Notes under the pieces: model-generated | What the model was told of the DNA's origin: nothing | The model's database searches: none | What the model saw: only the letters and a program-made list of their open reading frames with translations | Translations under genes and position numbers: made by a program | Shown here: one piece after another, positions 17,778 to 25,548 of the stretch | How the letters are laid out: every line of letters starts with the position of its first letter | Numbering within the stretch: the stretch's first letter is position 1 | NCBI GenBank assembly: GCA_040506275.1 | Contig: JBEVXD010000005.1 | Coordinates: 186,001-250,000 of the forward strand | Direction: 5' to 3' | Length of the DNA: 64,000 nt | Source: Thiodiazotropha sp040506275 | GTDB lineage: Bacteria; Pseudomonadota; Gammaproteobacteria; Chromatiales; Chromatiaceae

Positions 17778-19217
17778 TCAGGCCGATTCGTCTGGAAAAA
17801 GAATGCCTGGATTGAGAATTTGATGGGGATCAAATTGACGCTTGATTGCGCGCATCAGATTGAGTTCGACTGGACTGATCTCTTGATCCACGAACTGCCG
17901 CTTCACGACACCGATGCCATGCTCACCCGAAAGCGTCCCACCCAGTTTCAATACCAGCTCGAAAAGTGCAGCCAAACAGACCTCTCCCGCCGCCAGTTGC
18001 TGTGGGTCATCCGGGTCGAGTAGAAGATTGACATGAATGTTGCCATTTCCGGCATGGCCGAAATTTACGATCGTAATCCCTGTATCCTGAGATAGTTTCT
18101 CAAGGGATTCGATTAACTCTGGCATACGGGAGACGGGCACCACCACATCTTCATTTATCTTTTTTGGGGCAATATTACGTAGTGCAGGAGAGAGCGCCTT
18201 ACGGGTTTTCCAAAGACGGGTCACCTCCTCCTCGGTTTCTGCTGTGTGTATATCCAGTAGTCCTGGGACATTGGCGGCTTTGGCCACCACCGCAGTCTCT
18301 TCGCCAATACAGTGTTTTGCGCCATCCACTTCAATCATCAGCAAAGCGCCGACTGAAGGGTCTAATTGCAGGTCTGAGAACTCCCTGACCATCTCCAACG
18401 CAGCTTTATCCATGAATTCCAGGGCACAAGGGGTCACCGATTGTCCCATGATGGCCGAAACGGCTCTTGCGGCAGCATGGATGTCACGATAACTCGCCTG
18501 TAGCGTGCGTTTTGTCTCAGCCAGTGGGGTTAGTTTTAGCCGGGCTTCGGTGATGACCGCCAGAGTGCCTTCGGATCCAATCAGCAACCTTGTGAGGTCA
18601 TAGCCGACAACCCCTTTGGTTGTATTAACCCCGGTGTAGATTGTCTCTCCACTACCGGTAACTGCCTTCAACCCCAGGGTGCTATCTCTGGGTGTGCCAT
18701 ATTTGACTGCGCGGGGACCCGCGGAGTTATAGGCAAGATTTCCACCAATAGTACAGACAGCAGCACTGGTGGGATCGGGTGGCCAGAAAAAGCCCTTATC
18801 TTTAATTGCTGTTTGCAGTGCTTTGTTTGTTACCCCAGGCTCAACTCTGACTAAGCGGTTGTCAGTATCGATCTCCAGGATCTTGTTCATACGTTCCAGG
18901 GAGAGCACCACGCCTCCCTGTTGAGGAACAGTGGCACCTGTTGTGCCCGTACCTTTACCCCGTGAGATCAGTGGGATGTGATGTTCATAGCAGAGCTGCA
19001 CCACAGCCTCTACCTGATCATGCCGTTCAGCAAACACCACACCAGCCGGTGTGGCCTGGAGTCGGCTGTTATCATAACCATAAGGCAAACAGTCCGCCGG
19101 ATCGGTAAAAACACCTTCATTCCCAGCAATCTTTCTGAACTGTTGGATCAGGTTCTGTTTAAGAGGGCCTTCCAATTCAGATGTACTCGAAGACACGAAC
19201 CACGCGACGTACACCAC
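17778..19217 (-). CDS. glcD: FAD-linked 2-hydroxyacid oxidase, GlcD type
   Basis: A 479-aa FAD enzyme of the GlcD / D-lactate dehydrogenase family, oxidising glycolate or D-lactate at the membrane face. The N-terminal PCMH-type FAD-binding domain has PLISRGKGTGTTG and the pyrophosphate loop region IGGNLAYNSAGPRAVKYG. The C-terminal FAD-linked oxidase domain contains NFGHAGNGNIHVNLL and GGTLSGEHGIGVVKRQF. Full length is normal. No glcE or glcF lies beside it, so a single-subunit D-lactate or glycolate dehydrogenase is as likely as a GlcDEF subunit; glycolate salvage would fit a Calvin-cycle host. The start is unsure: GTG 19217 overlaps the upstream dolP by 41 bases, and GTG 19196 is an alternative. 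Confidence 0.88.
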   Translation of the reverse strand: MVYVAWFVSSSTSELEGPLKQNLIQQFRKIAGNEGVFTDPADCLPYGYDNSRLQATPAGVVFAERHDQVEAVVQLCYEHHIPLISRGKGTGTTGATVPQQGGVVLSLERMNKILEIDTDNRLVRVEPGVTNKALQTAIKDKGFFWPPDPTSAAVCTIGGNLAYNSAGPRAVKYGTPRDSTLGLKAVTGSGETIYTGVNTTKGVVGYDLTRLLIGSEGTLAVITEARLKLTPLAETKRTLQASYRDIHAAARAVSAIMGQSVTPCALEFMDKAALEMVREFSDLQLDPSVGALLMIEVDGAKHCIGEETAVVAKAANVPGLLDIHTAETEEEVTRLWKTRKALSPALRNIAPKKINEDVVVPVSRMPELIESLEKLSQDTGITIVNFGHAGNGNIHVNLLLDPDDPQQLAAGEVCLAALFELVLKLGGTLSGEHGIGVVKRQFVDQEISPVELNLMRAIKRQFDPHQILNPGILFPDESA

Positions 19218-19758
19218 TGATATGACGCACTACATCGGTAACCGCATCCCCCTCTTTCTTGGTGATTAATCCAAGTAGAAATACTGTGCCGCGTTCTGTT
19301 ACCACCTTAACTCTAAGTGGGTCAAAGTCTGGGATGTCGATACCAGCCAGCTTTATTTTGACCTCTGATGTTATGGCAACATCACGACTGTCTTCACCAA
19401 TGGATGAAGTGCTGCCGATCTCTATTTCATTGACTACCCGGCGTACTTTTTCCACGCCCATGGCCATCTGTTCGGCCTTGCGGCGCAAGTTGTCATTCGA
19501 AGCCTGTCCGGTCAGCAGAACCACCATGTTGTAACTGGTGACATGAATATTACTTTGTTTTTCGAATTGTGTGTCTTTCTTCAACAGATCATAGGTTTTC
19601 AGCTCAATACTCTGATCTTCAACAATGGCACCAGTGGTACGTCTGTCATGCACGATAGATGCGGTAGCTGCAGCGCCCCCAATAATGGCAGCGGCACAAC
19701 CTTGCAGGGTTAGTGCTGTGAGTAAGAGATAGAATGCGGTTGAGATTTTAATCTGCAT
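19177..19758 (-). CDS. dolP: BON-domain outer-membrane lipoprotein DolP
   Basis: A 193-aa lipoprotein (YraP/DolP) that in enterics sits on the inner face of the outer membrane, binds anionic phospholipid and supports BAM and cell-division-site amidase control. The signal runs to the lipobox LTLQGC, giving Cys at residue 20. Two BON domains follow (about 50-115 and 125-193; VVLLTGQASNDNLRRKAEQM and RGTVFLLGLITKKEGDAVTD). The ATG at 19758 is chosen for GAGGAAG just upstream and the proper signal; the longer frame to 19863 would hide it. It follows diaA by 101 bases, in the conserved order lpoA-yraN-diaA-dolP. Confidence 0.92.
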   Translation of the reverse strand: MQIKISTAFYLLLTALTLQGCAAAIIGGAAATASIVHDRRTTGAIVEDQSIELKTYDLLKKDTQFEKQSNIHVTSYNMVVLLTGQASNDNLRRKAEQMAMGVEKVRRVVNEIEIGSTSSIGEDSRDVAITSEVKIKLAGIDIPDFDPLRVKVVTERGTVFLLGLITKKEGDAVTDVVRHISGVRRVVRVFEYI

Positions 19759-19859
19759 AATCTTCCTCTGAAGGTTATCGATATCGTGTGGTGAGGCATA
19801 TGCCCATAGAATAATAGTTTTAAAATTTACATGGTGATACAGCCGTAGTAGCTGACGCT

Positions 19860-20447
19860 TCAACTACCCAGCAGTTGTTGGTCTACCAAGTCGCATAAAC
19901 AGTGAATGACCAACAGGTGCGTCTCCTGAATACGTGCCGTGACATTTGCGGGAACCCGGATTTCGACATCCCCTGGGGCCAGTAGTTTCGCCAGTTCACC
20001 GCCATCCTTTCCGGTCAGGGCAACTACAGCCATTTCACGTTCGTGTGCTGATTGTACAGCATGATTGACATTACTCGAATTGCCACTGGTAGAGATAGCC
20101 AATAAAAGGTCATTGGGTTGTCCCAGGGCTTCGATCTGTCGGGAAAAGATCAAAGAAAAATCGTAGTCATTACTGATTGAAGTCACGGTTGAGCTATCTG
20201 TGGTCAAAGCGATGGCCGGTAAGCCAGGCCTTTCTCGTTCGTAGCGGTTGAGCATTTCCGATGAGAAGTGCTGGGCATCCCCGGCTGAGCCGCCATTGCC
20301 GCAACTGAGTATCTTGTTGCCTTCAAGCAGTCGCTCGAATATCAGCCCTGCCGCGTCAGAGATGGGTTGAGTCAAGAGAGGCAATGCCTCGATCTTGGTT
20401 TGAATACTCTGATTAAATAGGGTCTGGATGCGCTCTTGGTATTGCAT
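19860..20447 (-). CDS. diaA: SIS-domain DnaA initiator-associating protein DiaA
   Basis: A 195-aa single SIS-domain protein. In enterics DiaA tetramers bind DnaA and promote its loading at oriC; the fold is shared with phosphoheptose isomerase GmhA. LSCGNGGSAGDAQHFSSEML is the sugar-phosphate loop and LLAISTSGNSSNVNHAV the second SIS motif. Position between yraN and dolP identifies it as DiaA rather than GmhA. A cluster of DnaA boxes lies 16 kb away at 36182, though nothing links the two directly. Confidence 0.92.
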   Translation of the reverse strand: MQYQERIQTLFNQSIQTKIEALPLLTQPISDAAGLIFERLLEGNKILSCGNGGSAGDAQHFSSEMLNRYERERPGLPAIALTTDSSTVTSISNDYDFSLIFSRQIEALGQPNDLLLAISTSGNSSNVNHAVQSAHEREMAVVALTGKDGGELAKLLAPGDVEIRVPANVTARIQETHLLVIHCLCDLVDQQLLGS

Positions 20448-20527
20448 CGTTTTACATCGCCTTGTGATGGTTCTGGTGAGGATTGATTCGATCGTGTTTC
20501 ATTTGTATGGAATAGTTTTAATGCTGA

Positions 20528-20890
20528 TCACCAGCTACTCTGGATTGCATCTTTAATCCAGGTCATACGGGAGTTGCCAGAACCGTGTAGGGCGACCACA
20601 TCAAATCGGCATGGTTGATCGTTTTGCATCTTTTGTAAATAGAGATTGGCTGTGGCGACAAGTTTACGCTGCTTGCCTGTAGTTATGCTATCCAGGGCTG
20701 AGCCAAAATCCTTTGATTGGCGATAGCGTACTTCTACAAATACCAGAGCATCATGATCCTGCATGATGAGATCTATCTCTCCTAACTTGCAGCTAAAGTT
20801 TCGGGTTACCAGTTTGAGTCCACGACGGCTCAAGTAGTCAAGCGCCTGCTGTTCAGCTCTTTCACCTTGCTGGAGATGTTCGGCTTTCAT
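20528..20890 (-). CDS. yraN: YraN (UPF0102), predicted endonuclease-like protein
   Basis: A 120-aa protein of the restriction-endonuclease-like fold. The conserved core is readable: GERAEQQALDYLSRRG, then FSCKLGEIDLIMQD and LVFVEVRYRQS, which carry the nuclease-type E...D...ExR residues, then KLVATANLYL. The biochemical role is not settled in the literature I know. The start ATG overlaps the lpoA stop by four bases, so translation is probably coupled. Family and context are certain. Confidence 0.93.
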   Translation of the reverse strand: MKAEHLQQGERAEQQALDYLSRRGLKLVTRNFSCKLGEIDLIMQDHDALVFVEVRYRQSKDFGSALDSITTGKQRKLVATANLYLQKMQNDQPCRFDVVALHGSGNSRMTWIKDAIQSSW

Positions 20891-22878
20891 CTGAGTTGGG
20901 TTGGCTGAGACAGGTCATGATCCGATACCGGTGGCAGTTCAGGGTTGATAGGCTCAGGGTCATCCAATTCATCATTCAGAGGCATTGGAGCCATGGGCAT
21001 CTGAATACGGGGCGCGTATCCGCTGATACTGGCTTTTCCCTGCTCCATATCGGCCCAGGCCAATAACCGGTGGAGACGGTTATTGTTATCCAGATAGATT
21101 GTGCCGCTTTGACCATTGAACAACCTGCCAGGCTGCTCCTGCATGGATTGCAGTTGCGAAAGCAGGTTATAGCTGTCAATACCCATGGCATAGAGCCTGG
21201 CATAACGACCCCTCACACCTGGAATCAACTGTTCAAGGCGTTTGCGGGAGAGGGTGCCACCATGGCTCTCTTCCAGCAGCCAGGGGGTGTCGACAAAACT
21301 GATCTTGCCCAGGTCCCGGTCTAGTTCAGGCTGCTCAACGCCGGTGTAGATATGAGAGGTGGCCATAATAGGCAGGTTGCCAGCGCGGAAAAACTTAAGC
21401 TGTGGTCTTATCTGTCTGGCTTTCTGTGGTCGAGCAGCCAAAAAGATAAAGTCAGCATCCTCTCGCGTGCGTGGCTCTGTCTCAAGTTTTCTGGCAAGCA
21501 TGGTTGAAACTGCGCGTATGCGTGCTTGGCTTTCGTTGACATTAAGCAGCATACGAATCGGTACGGAGAAATCGTTCTCCGATGGATTGTATTTCTGACT
21601 TTCGACAATTTCACCGCCCAGGGTTTCCCAGCGAAGACGGAAGCTGCTCTCCAGGCGACCGCCCCAATTATTTGATGGGGTCAGAATTAGCGCAGTTCTA
21701 TGTCCTTCCAGCCAGGCTCTTTCTGCAATCTGATCAGCTTCATCCTCAGGTGCGAGGCCGAATTGAAATAGATTGGGGTTGATGTCGTAGTTGCCCTGCT
21801 CAATCTGATTGAGAGCCAGCACAGGGATGTCCAATAACTCAAGGTGGGAGAGCATCTTTACCGCATCCTTATTCAGCGGACCGACAATCATCTGTGCGCC
21901 ACTCAGGATAGCTTGTTGATAAATGTTAAGTGTGCTCTGCAGTTCACTGCTGTCATAGAATTGTAGCTTAGGACGATATTCCGATGGCTGTTGATACCAT
22001 GCTGCCATCATGCCATCTCGTACAGCAGCAGCGACTTTTGCGTAGGGGCCACTGCGCGGTAACATTATTGCGATGTGGTCGTCAGGGCTAAGACCCTGTA
22101 GCTCCAGGTAGCCTGCAAGCAGGGTCTGCAGTGCGGGATGATCAGGAAAGCGTTCGCGCCAGCCAGCCAGACTACTGCTCAGTTCTTCAGGATCGGGTGT
22201 CTGTGCTTTGACTGTTTTTGCCAGTTCCATCCAGCCGATCAAGGTGGCAGGAGGTTGAGGTTGCAGCAGTGTCAGCGCGGTATCGGTCATGGTCGAGAGG
22301 GTCTGAATCAGTAACTCCTGTACTGCCAGACGCTGCTCTAGATCGTCTTCGAAGAGTTTGTCGAGCACATCGAGCTCTCGTGCACTCTCCAGTAGATTGC
22401 CGGATAAGCGAAAAATCTCTGCCATGTTGCGATGGTAGTGCTGACGTAATTCAAGTGGTGCGTCGGGGCTGGGTTCAGGCTGCATCAGATCCAGTGCCTG
22501 CTCGATGTCACCCTGTAGAACCGCCAGCTCGGTACGAAGCATTCTCAGTTTCAGGTTGAAATCCGGGTCGGTTTCGGATGGACGGAGCTGCTTTACAAGT
22601 TGGAGACTTCGCTCCTGTTCTCCCGCCCTCAGCCAATACTCAACAGCCTCCAGCATCAGCTGCTCACGCAGCGGGGAGTCACTTCCAGCAGCTGAAGATT
22701 CCAATGCCATTGCGGCTGCAGCATAGTCCCCAAACGCCAGCCATGAGTCAATTTGCTGCCTGAGCTCAGAAGATAGTTGCTGGGATTCAGGAGTTGTCTC
22801 TTTGGTGACCGTGGTACAGCCCATCTGAAACAGTAGGGTTAACAGCAGTAAAAGGGCGATGTGACGGATGATATGCAT
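20887..22878 (-). CDS. lpoA: LpoA, outer-membrane lipoprotein activator of PBP1A
   Basis: A 663-aa lipoprotein (YraM/LpoA) that spans the periplasm from the outer membrane to stimulate the peptidoglycan synthase PBP1A. Signal LLLLLTLLFQMGC gives lipidated Cys near residue 21. The N-terminal half is helical and TPR-like (about 30-260; EVLDKLFED-type helices, many Leu and Gln). The C-terminal half (about 270-620) is a periplasmic-binding-protein-like fold starting with HIAIMLPRSGPYAKVAAAVRDG. It ends in a proline-rich tail. Length is normal for the family. It overlaps yraN; rsmI is divergent, as in enterics. Confidence 0.95.
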   Translation of the reverse strand: MHIIRHIALLLLLTLLFQMGCTTVTKETTPESQQLSSELRQQIDSWLAFGDYAAAAMALESSAAGSDSPLREQLMLEAVEYWLRAGEQERSLQLVKQLRPSETDPDFNLKLRMLRTELAVLQGDIEQALDLMQPEPSPDAPLELRQHYHRNMAEIFRLSGNLLESARELDVLDKLFEDDLEQRLAVQELLIQTLSTMTDTALTLLQPQPPATLIGWMELAKTVKAQTPDPEELSSSLAGWRERFPDHPALQTLLAGYLELQGLSPDDHIAIMLPRSGPYAKVAAAVRDGMMAAWYQQPSEYRPKLQFYDSSELQSTLNIYQQAILSGAQMIVGPLNKDAVKMLSHLELLDIPVLALNQIEQGNYDINPNLFQFGLAPEDEADQIAERAWLEGHRTALILTPSNNWGGRLESSFRLRWETLGGEIVESQKYNPSENDFSVPIRMLLNVNESQARIRAVSTMLARKLETEPRTREDADFIFLAARPQKARQIRPQLKFFRAGNLPIMATSHIYTGVEQPELDRDLGKISFVDTPWLLEESHGGTLSRKRLEQLIPGVRGRYARLYAMGIDSYNLLSQLQSMQEQPGRLFNGQSGTIYLDNNNRLHRLLAWADMEQGKASISGYAPRIQMPMAPMPLNDELDDPEPINPELPPVSDHDLSQPTQLR

Positions 22879-23072
22879 AGCTCAGTATCTGTGGCAGGAT
22901 TCGGTATAATCAACCCGGCAACATAATAGATTGCTTTCGAGGCATCAAGAATGGTCTTGATCAAAACCTGGCTGATTAGTGGGGGTAACCCCTGGCAATC
23001 TGCCTTGTTACCGTTGAAAGTAGTCTATATGGTCTGCAGGGCTATTCTAGTTTCTCACACTCGGGAAGATCT

Positions 23073-23915
23073 GTGTCAAAGGGCGTACTTTACGTTGTCG
23101 CAACACCAATCGGTAATCTTGATGACCTGACCCCAAGGGCGGTAGAGACCCTCAAGCAGGTCGATTTCATTGCTGCAGAGGATACCAGACATACACGTCC
23201 CCTGTTACGTTACTATGCCATCGATACCCCAATGCAGTCTTTGCACCAGTTCAATGAACAGTCAAAACTGGCCCCGCTGTTAGATGCGCTTTCCAGTGGA
23301 GAGTCAATTGCCCTGGTCTCTGATGCTGGGACACCGTTGATCAGCGATCCTGGCTTTCCACTCGTCAGGGCCTTTGCTGCGGAAGGGGGAAGCATTGTGC
23401 CTATACCGGGTGCGAGTGCCATGGTGTGCGCACTATCCGCTGCGGGTCTGCCAACAGACCGTTTTCTATTCGCCGGTTTTCCACCTCGGACGGGATCCCA
23501 TCGAAAAAACTGGTTACATGAGCTGGTACGGGAGAGATCCACCCTGGTGTTCTATGAATCTAGCCATCGTGTGGTGGATACTCTGGCGGACATGGTGTCT
23601 GTTTTTGGTTCAGAGAGGGATGGGGTGATAGCGCGGGAATTGACAAAGACTTATGAGACCTTTCTAAGGGGGAGTCTGGAGTCAATTTTACAGACTTTGC
23701 AGCAGGATGAAGATCAGCGAAAGGGTGAGTTTGTTATTTTGGTTGCCGGGGAGAGTGTTGCATCTCAGGCACGGGTCGAAGTGGATGTCGAACAAATCCT
23801 GATCACGCTATTGTCGGAACTACCGCTCAAACAAGCTGTTTCTTTGGCCGTTAAGATTACTGGCGAGAAGAAAAATAAACTTTATAATCAAGCGCTTAAG
23901 TTATCGAATGCCTAA
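23073..23915 (+). CDS. rsmI: 16S rRNA (cytidine(1402)-2'-O)-methyltransferase RsmI
   Basis: Methylates the 2'-O of C1402 in 16S rRNA with SAM, in the ribosomal decoding centre. At 280 aa it has normal length. The family N-terminus LYVVATPIGNLDDLTPRAV is clear, followed by AAEDTRHT, LVSDAGTPLISDPGFPLV (SAM site) and PIPGASAMVCALSAAGL. The start is GTG at 23073. It is divergent from lpoA across about 190 bases, the usual gammaproteobacterial arrangement. That gap shows no RNase P RNA, which occurs at this place in some relatives. Confidence 0.97.
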   Translation: MSKGVLYVVATPIGNLDDLTPRAVETLKQVDFIAAEDTRHTRPLLRYYAIDTPMQSLHQFNEQSKLAPLLDALSSGESIALVSDAGTPLISDPGFPLVRAFAAEGGSIVPIPGASAMVCALSAAGLPTDRFLFAGFPPRTGSHRKNWLHELVRERSTLVFYESSHRVVDTLADMVSVFGSERDGVIARELTKTYETFLRGSLESILQTLQQDEDQRKGEFVILVAGESVASQARVEVDVEQILITLLSELPLKQAVSLAVKITGEKKNKLYNQALKLSNA

Positions 23916-23921
23916 GATGTG

Positions 23922-23950
23922 AAATGTTACCGGGTTAAAGGTGACATTTT
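23922..23950 (+). terminator. Hairpin after rsmI, weak terminator
   Basis: AAATGTTACC pairs with GGTGACATTT (one G-U pair) around an 8-base loop, 7 bases after the rsmI stop. Only four T follow, so termination may be partial. Confidence 0.5.
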
Positions 23951-23990
23951 GAACGATAATTAGGTTATATAACTGTTACTTTTATCAGAC

Positions 23991-24599
23991 ATGATGCGCA
24001 CACCACAATTTTTCACAATCTGGCTACTGTTGGTTTTGAGCCCATGCTGTCTGGCAGCAGGAAGTGAGATTGAGTTCACTCCATTTGTCGGATACCGTTT
24101 TGGTGGCACATTGGATGATACCCAAACAGGTCGTGCATGGGATTTTGAAGAATCGTCGGATTGGGGCTTCACTCTGAGTCAGCCTGCCTCAAACACAACA
24201 CGCTACGAATTTCTCTATAGCCATCAGGGCACCTCGCTGGCCGACAGTACTGATCCGGACAACGCCTTCGATCTGGATGTACATTATCTCCATATGGGTG
24301 GCACGGTGGATGTCTACCAGGATCGCTTTACCCCCTATTTCTCCGGCGGTCTAGGTATGACCTATATGCAACCGGATCAGGCGGGGTTTGAAAACAAGAC
24401 TCGCTTTTCTTTAAGTGTCGGGGGTGGCTTGAAGTGGTATCCCACTGAGCGTCTGGGCATTCGCTTTGAACTGCGTGGTTACAGCACCTTGGTTAATTCC
24501 AACAGCAGTCTTTTCTGTGACGGGGGGTGTGAGTTGCAGATCAGTGGTGATGCATTTCCTCAGTTTGAAACAAATCTGGGTCTGATCTTTCGTTTCTGA
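23991..24599 (+). CDS. Small outer-membrane beta-barrel protein (OmpW/OmpA-barrel-like)
   Basis: A 202-aa exported protein. A signal peptide ends at CCLAAG. The mature part has alternating strands (IEFTPFVGYRFGG, TRYEFLYSHQG, FTPYFSGGLGMTYM, FSLSVGGGLKWYPTERLGIR) and a C-terminal FRF, the classical last aromatic of outer-membrane barrels recognised by BamA. This fits an eight-stranded barrel. A CDGGCEL pair could form a disulfide in a loop. The start can be either of two adjacent ATGs. It is convergent with hsp20 across the repeat element at 24629. The precise family and ligand are unknown. Confidence 0.8.
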   Translation: MMRTPQFFTIWLLLVLSPCCLAAGSEIEFTPFVGYRFGGTLDDTQTGRAWDFEESSDWGFTLSQPASNTTRYEFLYSHQGTSLADSTDPDNAFDLDVHYLHMGGTVDVYQDRFTPYFSGGLGMTYMQPDQAGFENKTRFSLSVGGGLKWYPTERLGIRFELRGYSTLVNSNSSLFCDGGCELQISGDAFPQFETNLGLIFRF

Positions 24600-24628
24600 A
24601 CCATTGGTTTACTTAGCATATTAAGTAA

Positions 24629-24911
24629 CCGGGGCTAGTGGGCCATGCGGTAAATAAGGTAACGATCAGAGCCCCGCTCATCAGTCAAGGCAAGGCGTAC
24701 TCCGCAGGGAATGGCAAGCCCTTTCCAAGGAGTACAACGTAGCATTGACTGATGAGCGGGGCTCCCTTCGGGCCGTCCCACAAGCCTCAGCAGCGTCGTT
24801 GCACTCACTTGAATTGGCCTGCCAGTCCTACGTTCGCGCGCCTTACTGCTGAGGCTTGTGGGTCCGGCTGATCGTTACCGTATTTACCGCATGGCCCACT
24901 AGAGGCCCCGG
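24629..24911. repeat. Nested inverted-repeat element, copy 2 (three-way junction)
   Basis: An outer stem of about 41-44 bases (24629-24669 with 24868-24911, few mismatches) encloses two perfect hairpins: 24669-24688 with 24745-24764 (20 bp) and 24777-24793 with 24846-24862 (17 bp). It lies exactly between the convergent stops of the barrel gene (24599) and hsp20 (24921). Layout is the same as at 1219-1447, in opposite orientation by interior similarity. It could act as a two-way terminator or as DNA cruciform; no coding capacity is credible. Confidence 0.88.
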
Positions 24912-24920
24912 CTGAAAGGC

Positions 24921-25364
24921 TTAATGTTTCACCTCGATCCGTTTTGGATGTTTCTCCTCTGTTTTCGGAATGGTTATCTCGATTACACCATCATTACCGC
25001 TTGCCTCAATAGCTTCGGCATCGGTATTGTCCGGAAGTGAAAACCGCCTGTAGAAGATACCGTGTGAGCGTTCTACGCGTCTGAAATCGTCCTTTACTTC
25101 AGTCTCTTCGAACTTACGTTCACCACGAATGCTGAGCACGCCATTATCCATGGTTATTTCAATATCTTCCGGTTTTACACCAGGGATATCTGCTCGGATG
25201 AGATAACGGTCCGTCTCTTCTTTGATATCGACAGCAGGCGCCCAATCGCCTCCGACCACATGGGAGGTGTCTTCATCTTGCTGATGCAGTGGATGGAACA
25301 TCCGGTCCATATCCTGACGCCAATCATCAAGTGAACGCCAGGGGTCATATCGTGTGATATTCAT
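24921..25364 (-). CDS. Small heat-shock protein, Hsp20/alpha-crystallin family
   Basis: A 147-aa ATP-independent chaperone that holds unfolding proteins. The alpha-crystallin domain spans about residues 45-135 (DIKEETDRYLIRADIPGV, DNGVLSIRGERK, FSLPDNTDAEAI, NDGVIEITIPKTE) and is followed by a C-terminal tail with the RIEV form of the IxI/V assembly motif. The N-terminal arm (YDPWRSLDDWRQDMDRMF) is typical. AGGAGG precedes the ATG. A sigma-32-like promoter lies about 85-115 bases upstream (25449-25477), so heat induction is expected. Confidence 0.96.
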   Translation of the reverse strand: MNITRYDPWRSLDDWRQDMDRMFHPLHQQDEDTSHVVGGDWAPAVDIKEETDRYLIRADIPGVKPEDIEITMDNGVLSIRGERKFEETEVKDDFRRVERSHGIFYRRFSLPDNTDAEAIEASGNDGVIEITIPKTEEKHPKRIEVKH

Positions 25365-25448
25365 GATTTACCTCCTTTCAAAACGCGTTTCACAAAGGAG
25401 CTGGAATCTCATGTTAAGGATGAGAAATTTAACCATCTCCTAATTTGA

Positions 25449-25477
25449 ATATGGTTCTTTTTAAGTGGATTTTCAAG
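25449..25477 (-). promoter_or_regulatory. Sigma-32-type heat-shock promoter of hsp20
   Basis: Reading the minus strand, CTTGAAA (25477-25471) is a perfect sigma-32 -35 and AACCATAT (25456-25449) matches CCCCATnT at 6 of 8, with a 14-base spacer. A start near 25442 would give a leader of about 78 bases. Confidence 0.7.
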
Positions 25478-25548
25478 CCCTGGAAAGGGTGTTTTCAGGT
25501 CTATTTAACAGGGTGTTTAAGTAACTGATTCAGCTGCAAAATATTGAG

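Noticed and set aside
22879..23072. RNase P RNA between lpoA and rsmI
   Set aside because: The gap is under 200 bases and lacks the GAGGAAAGTCC core.
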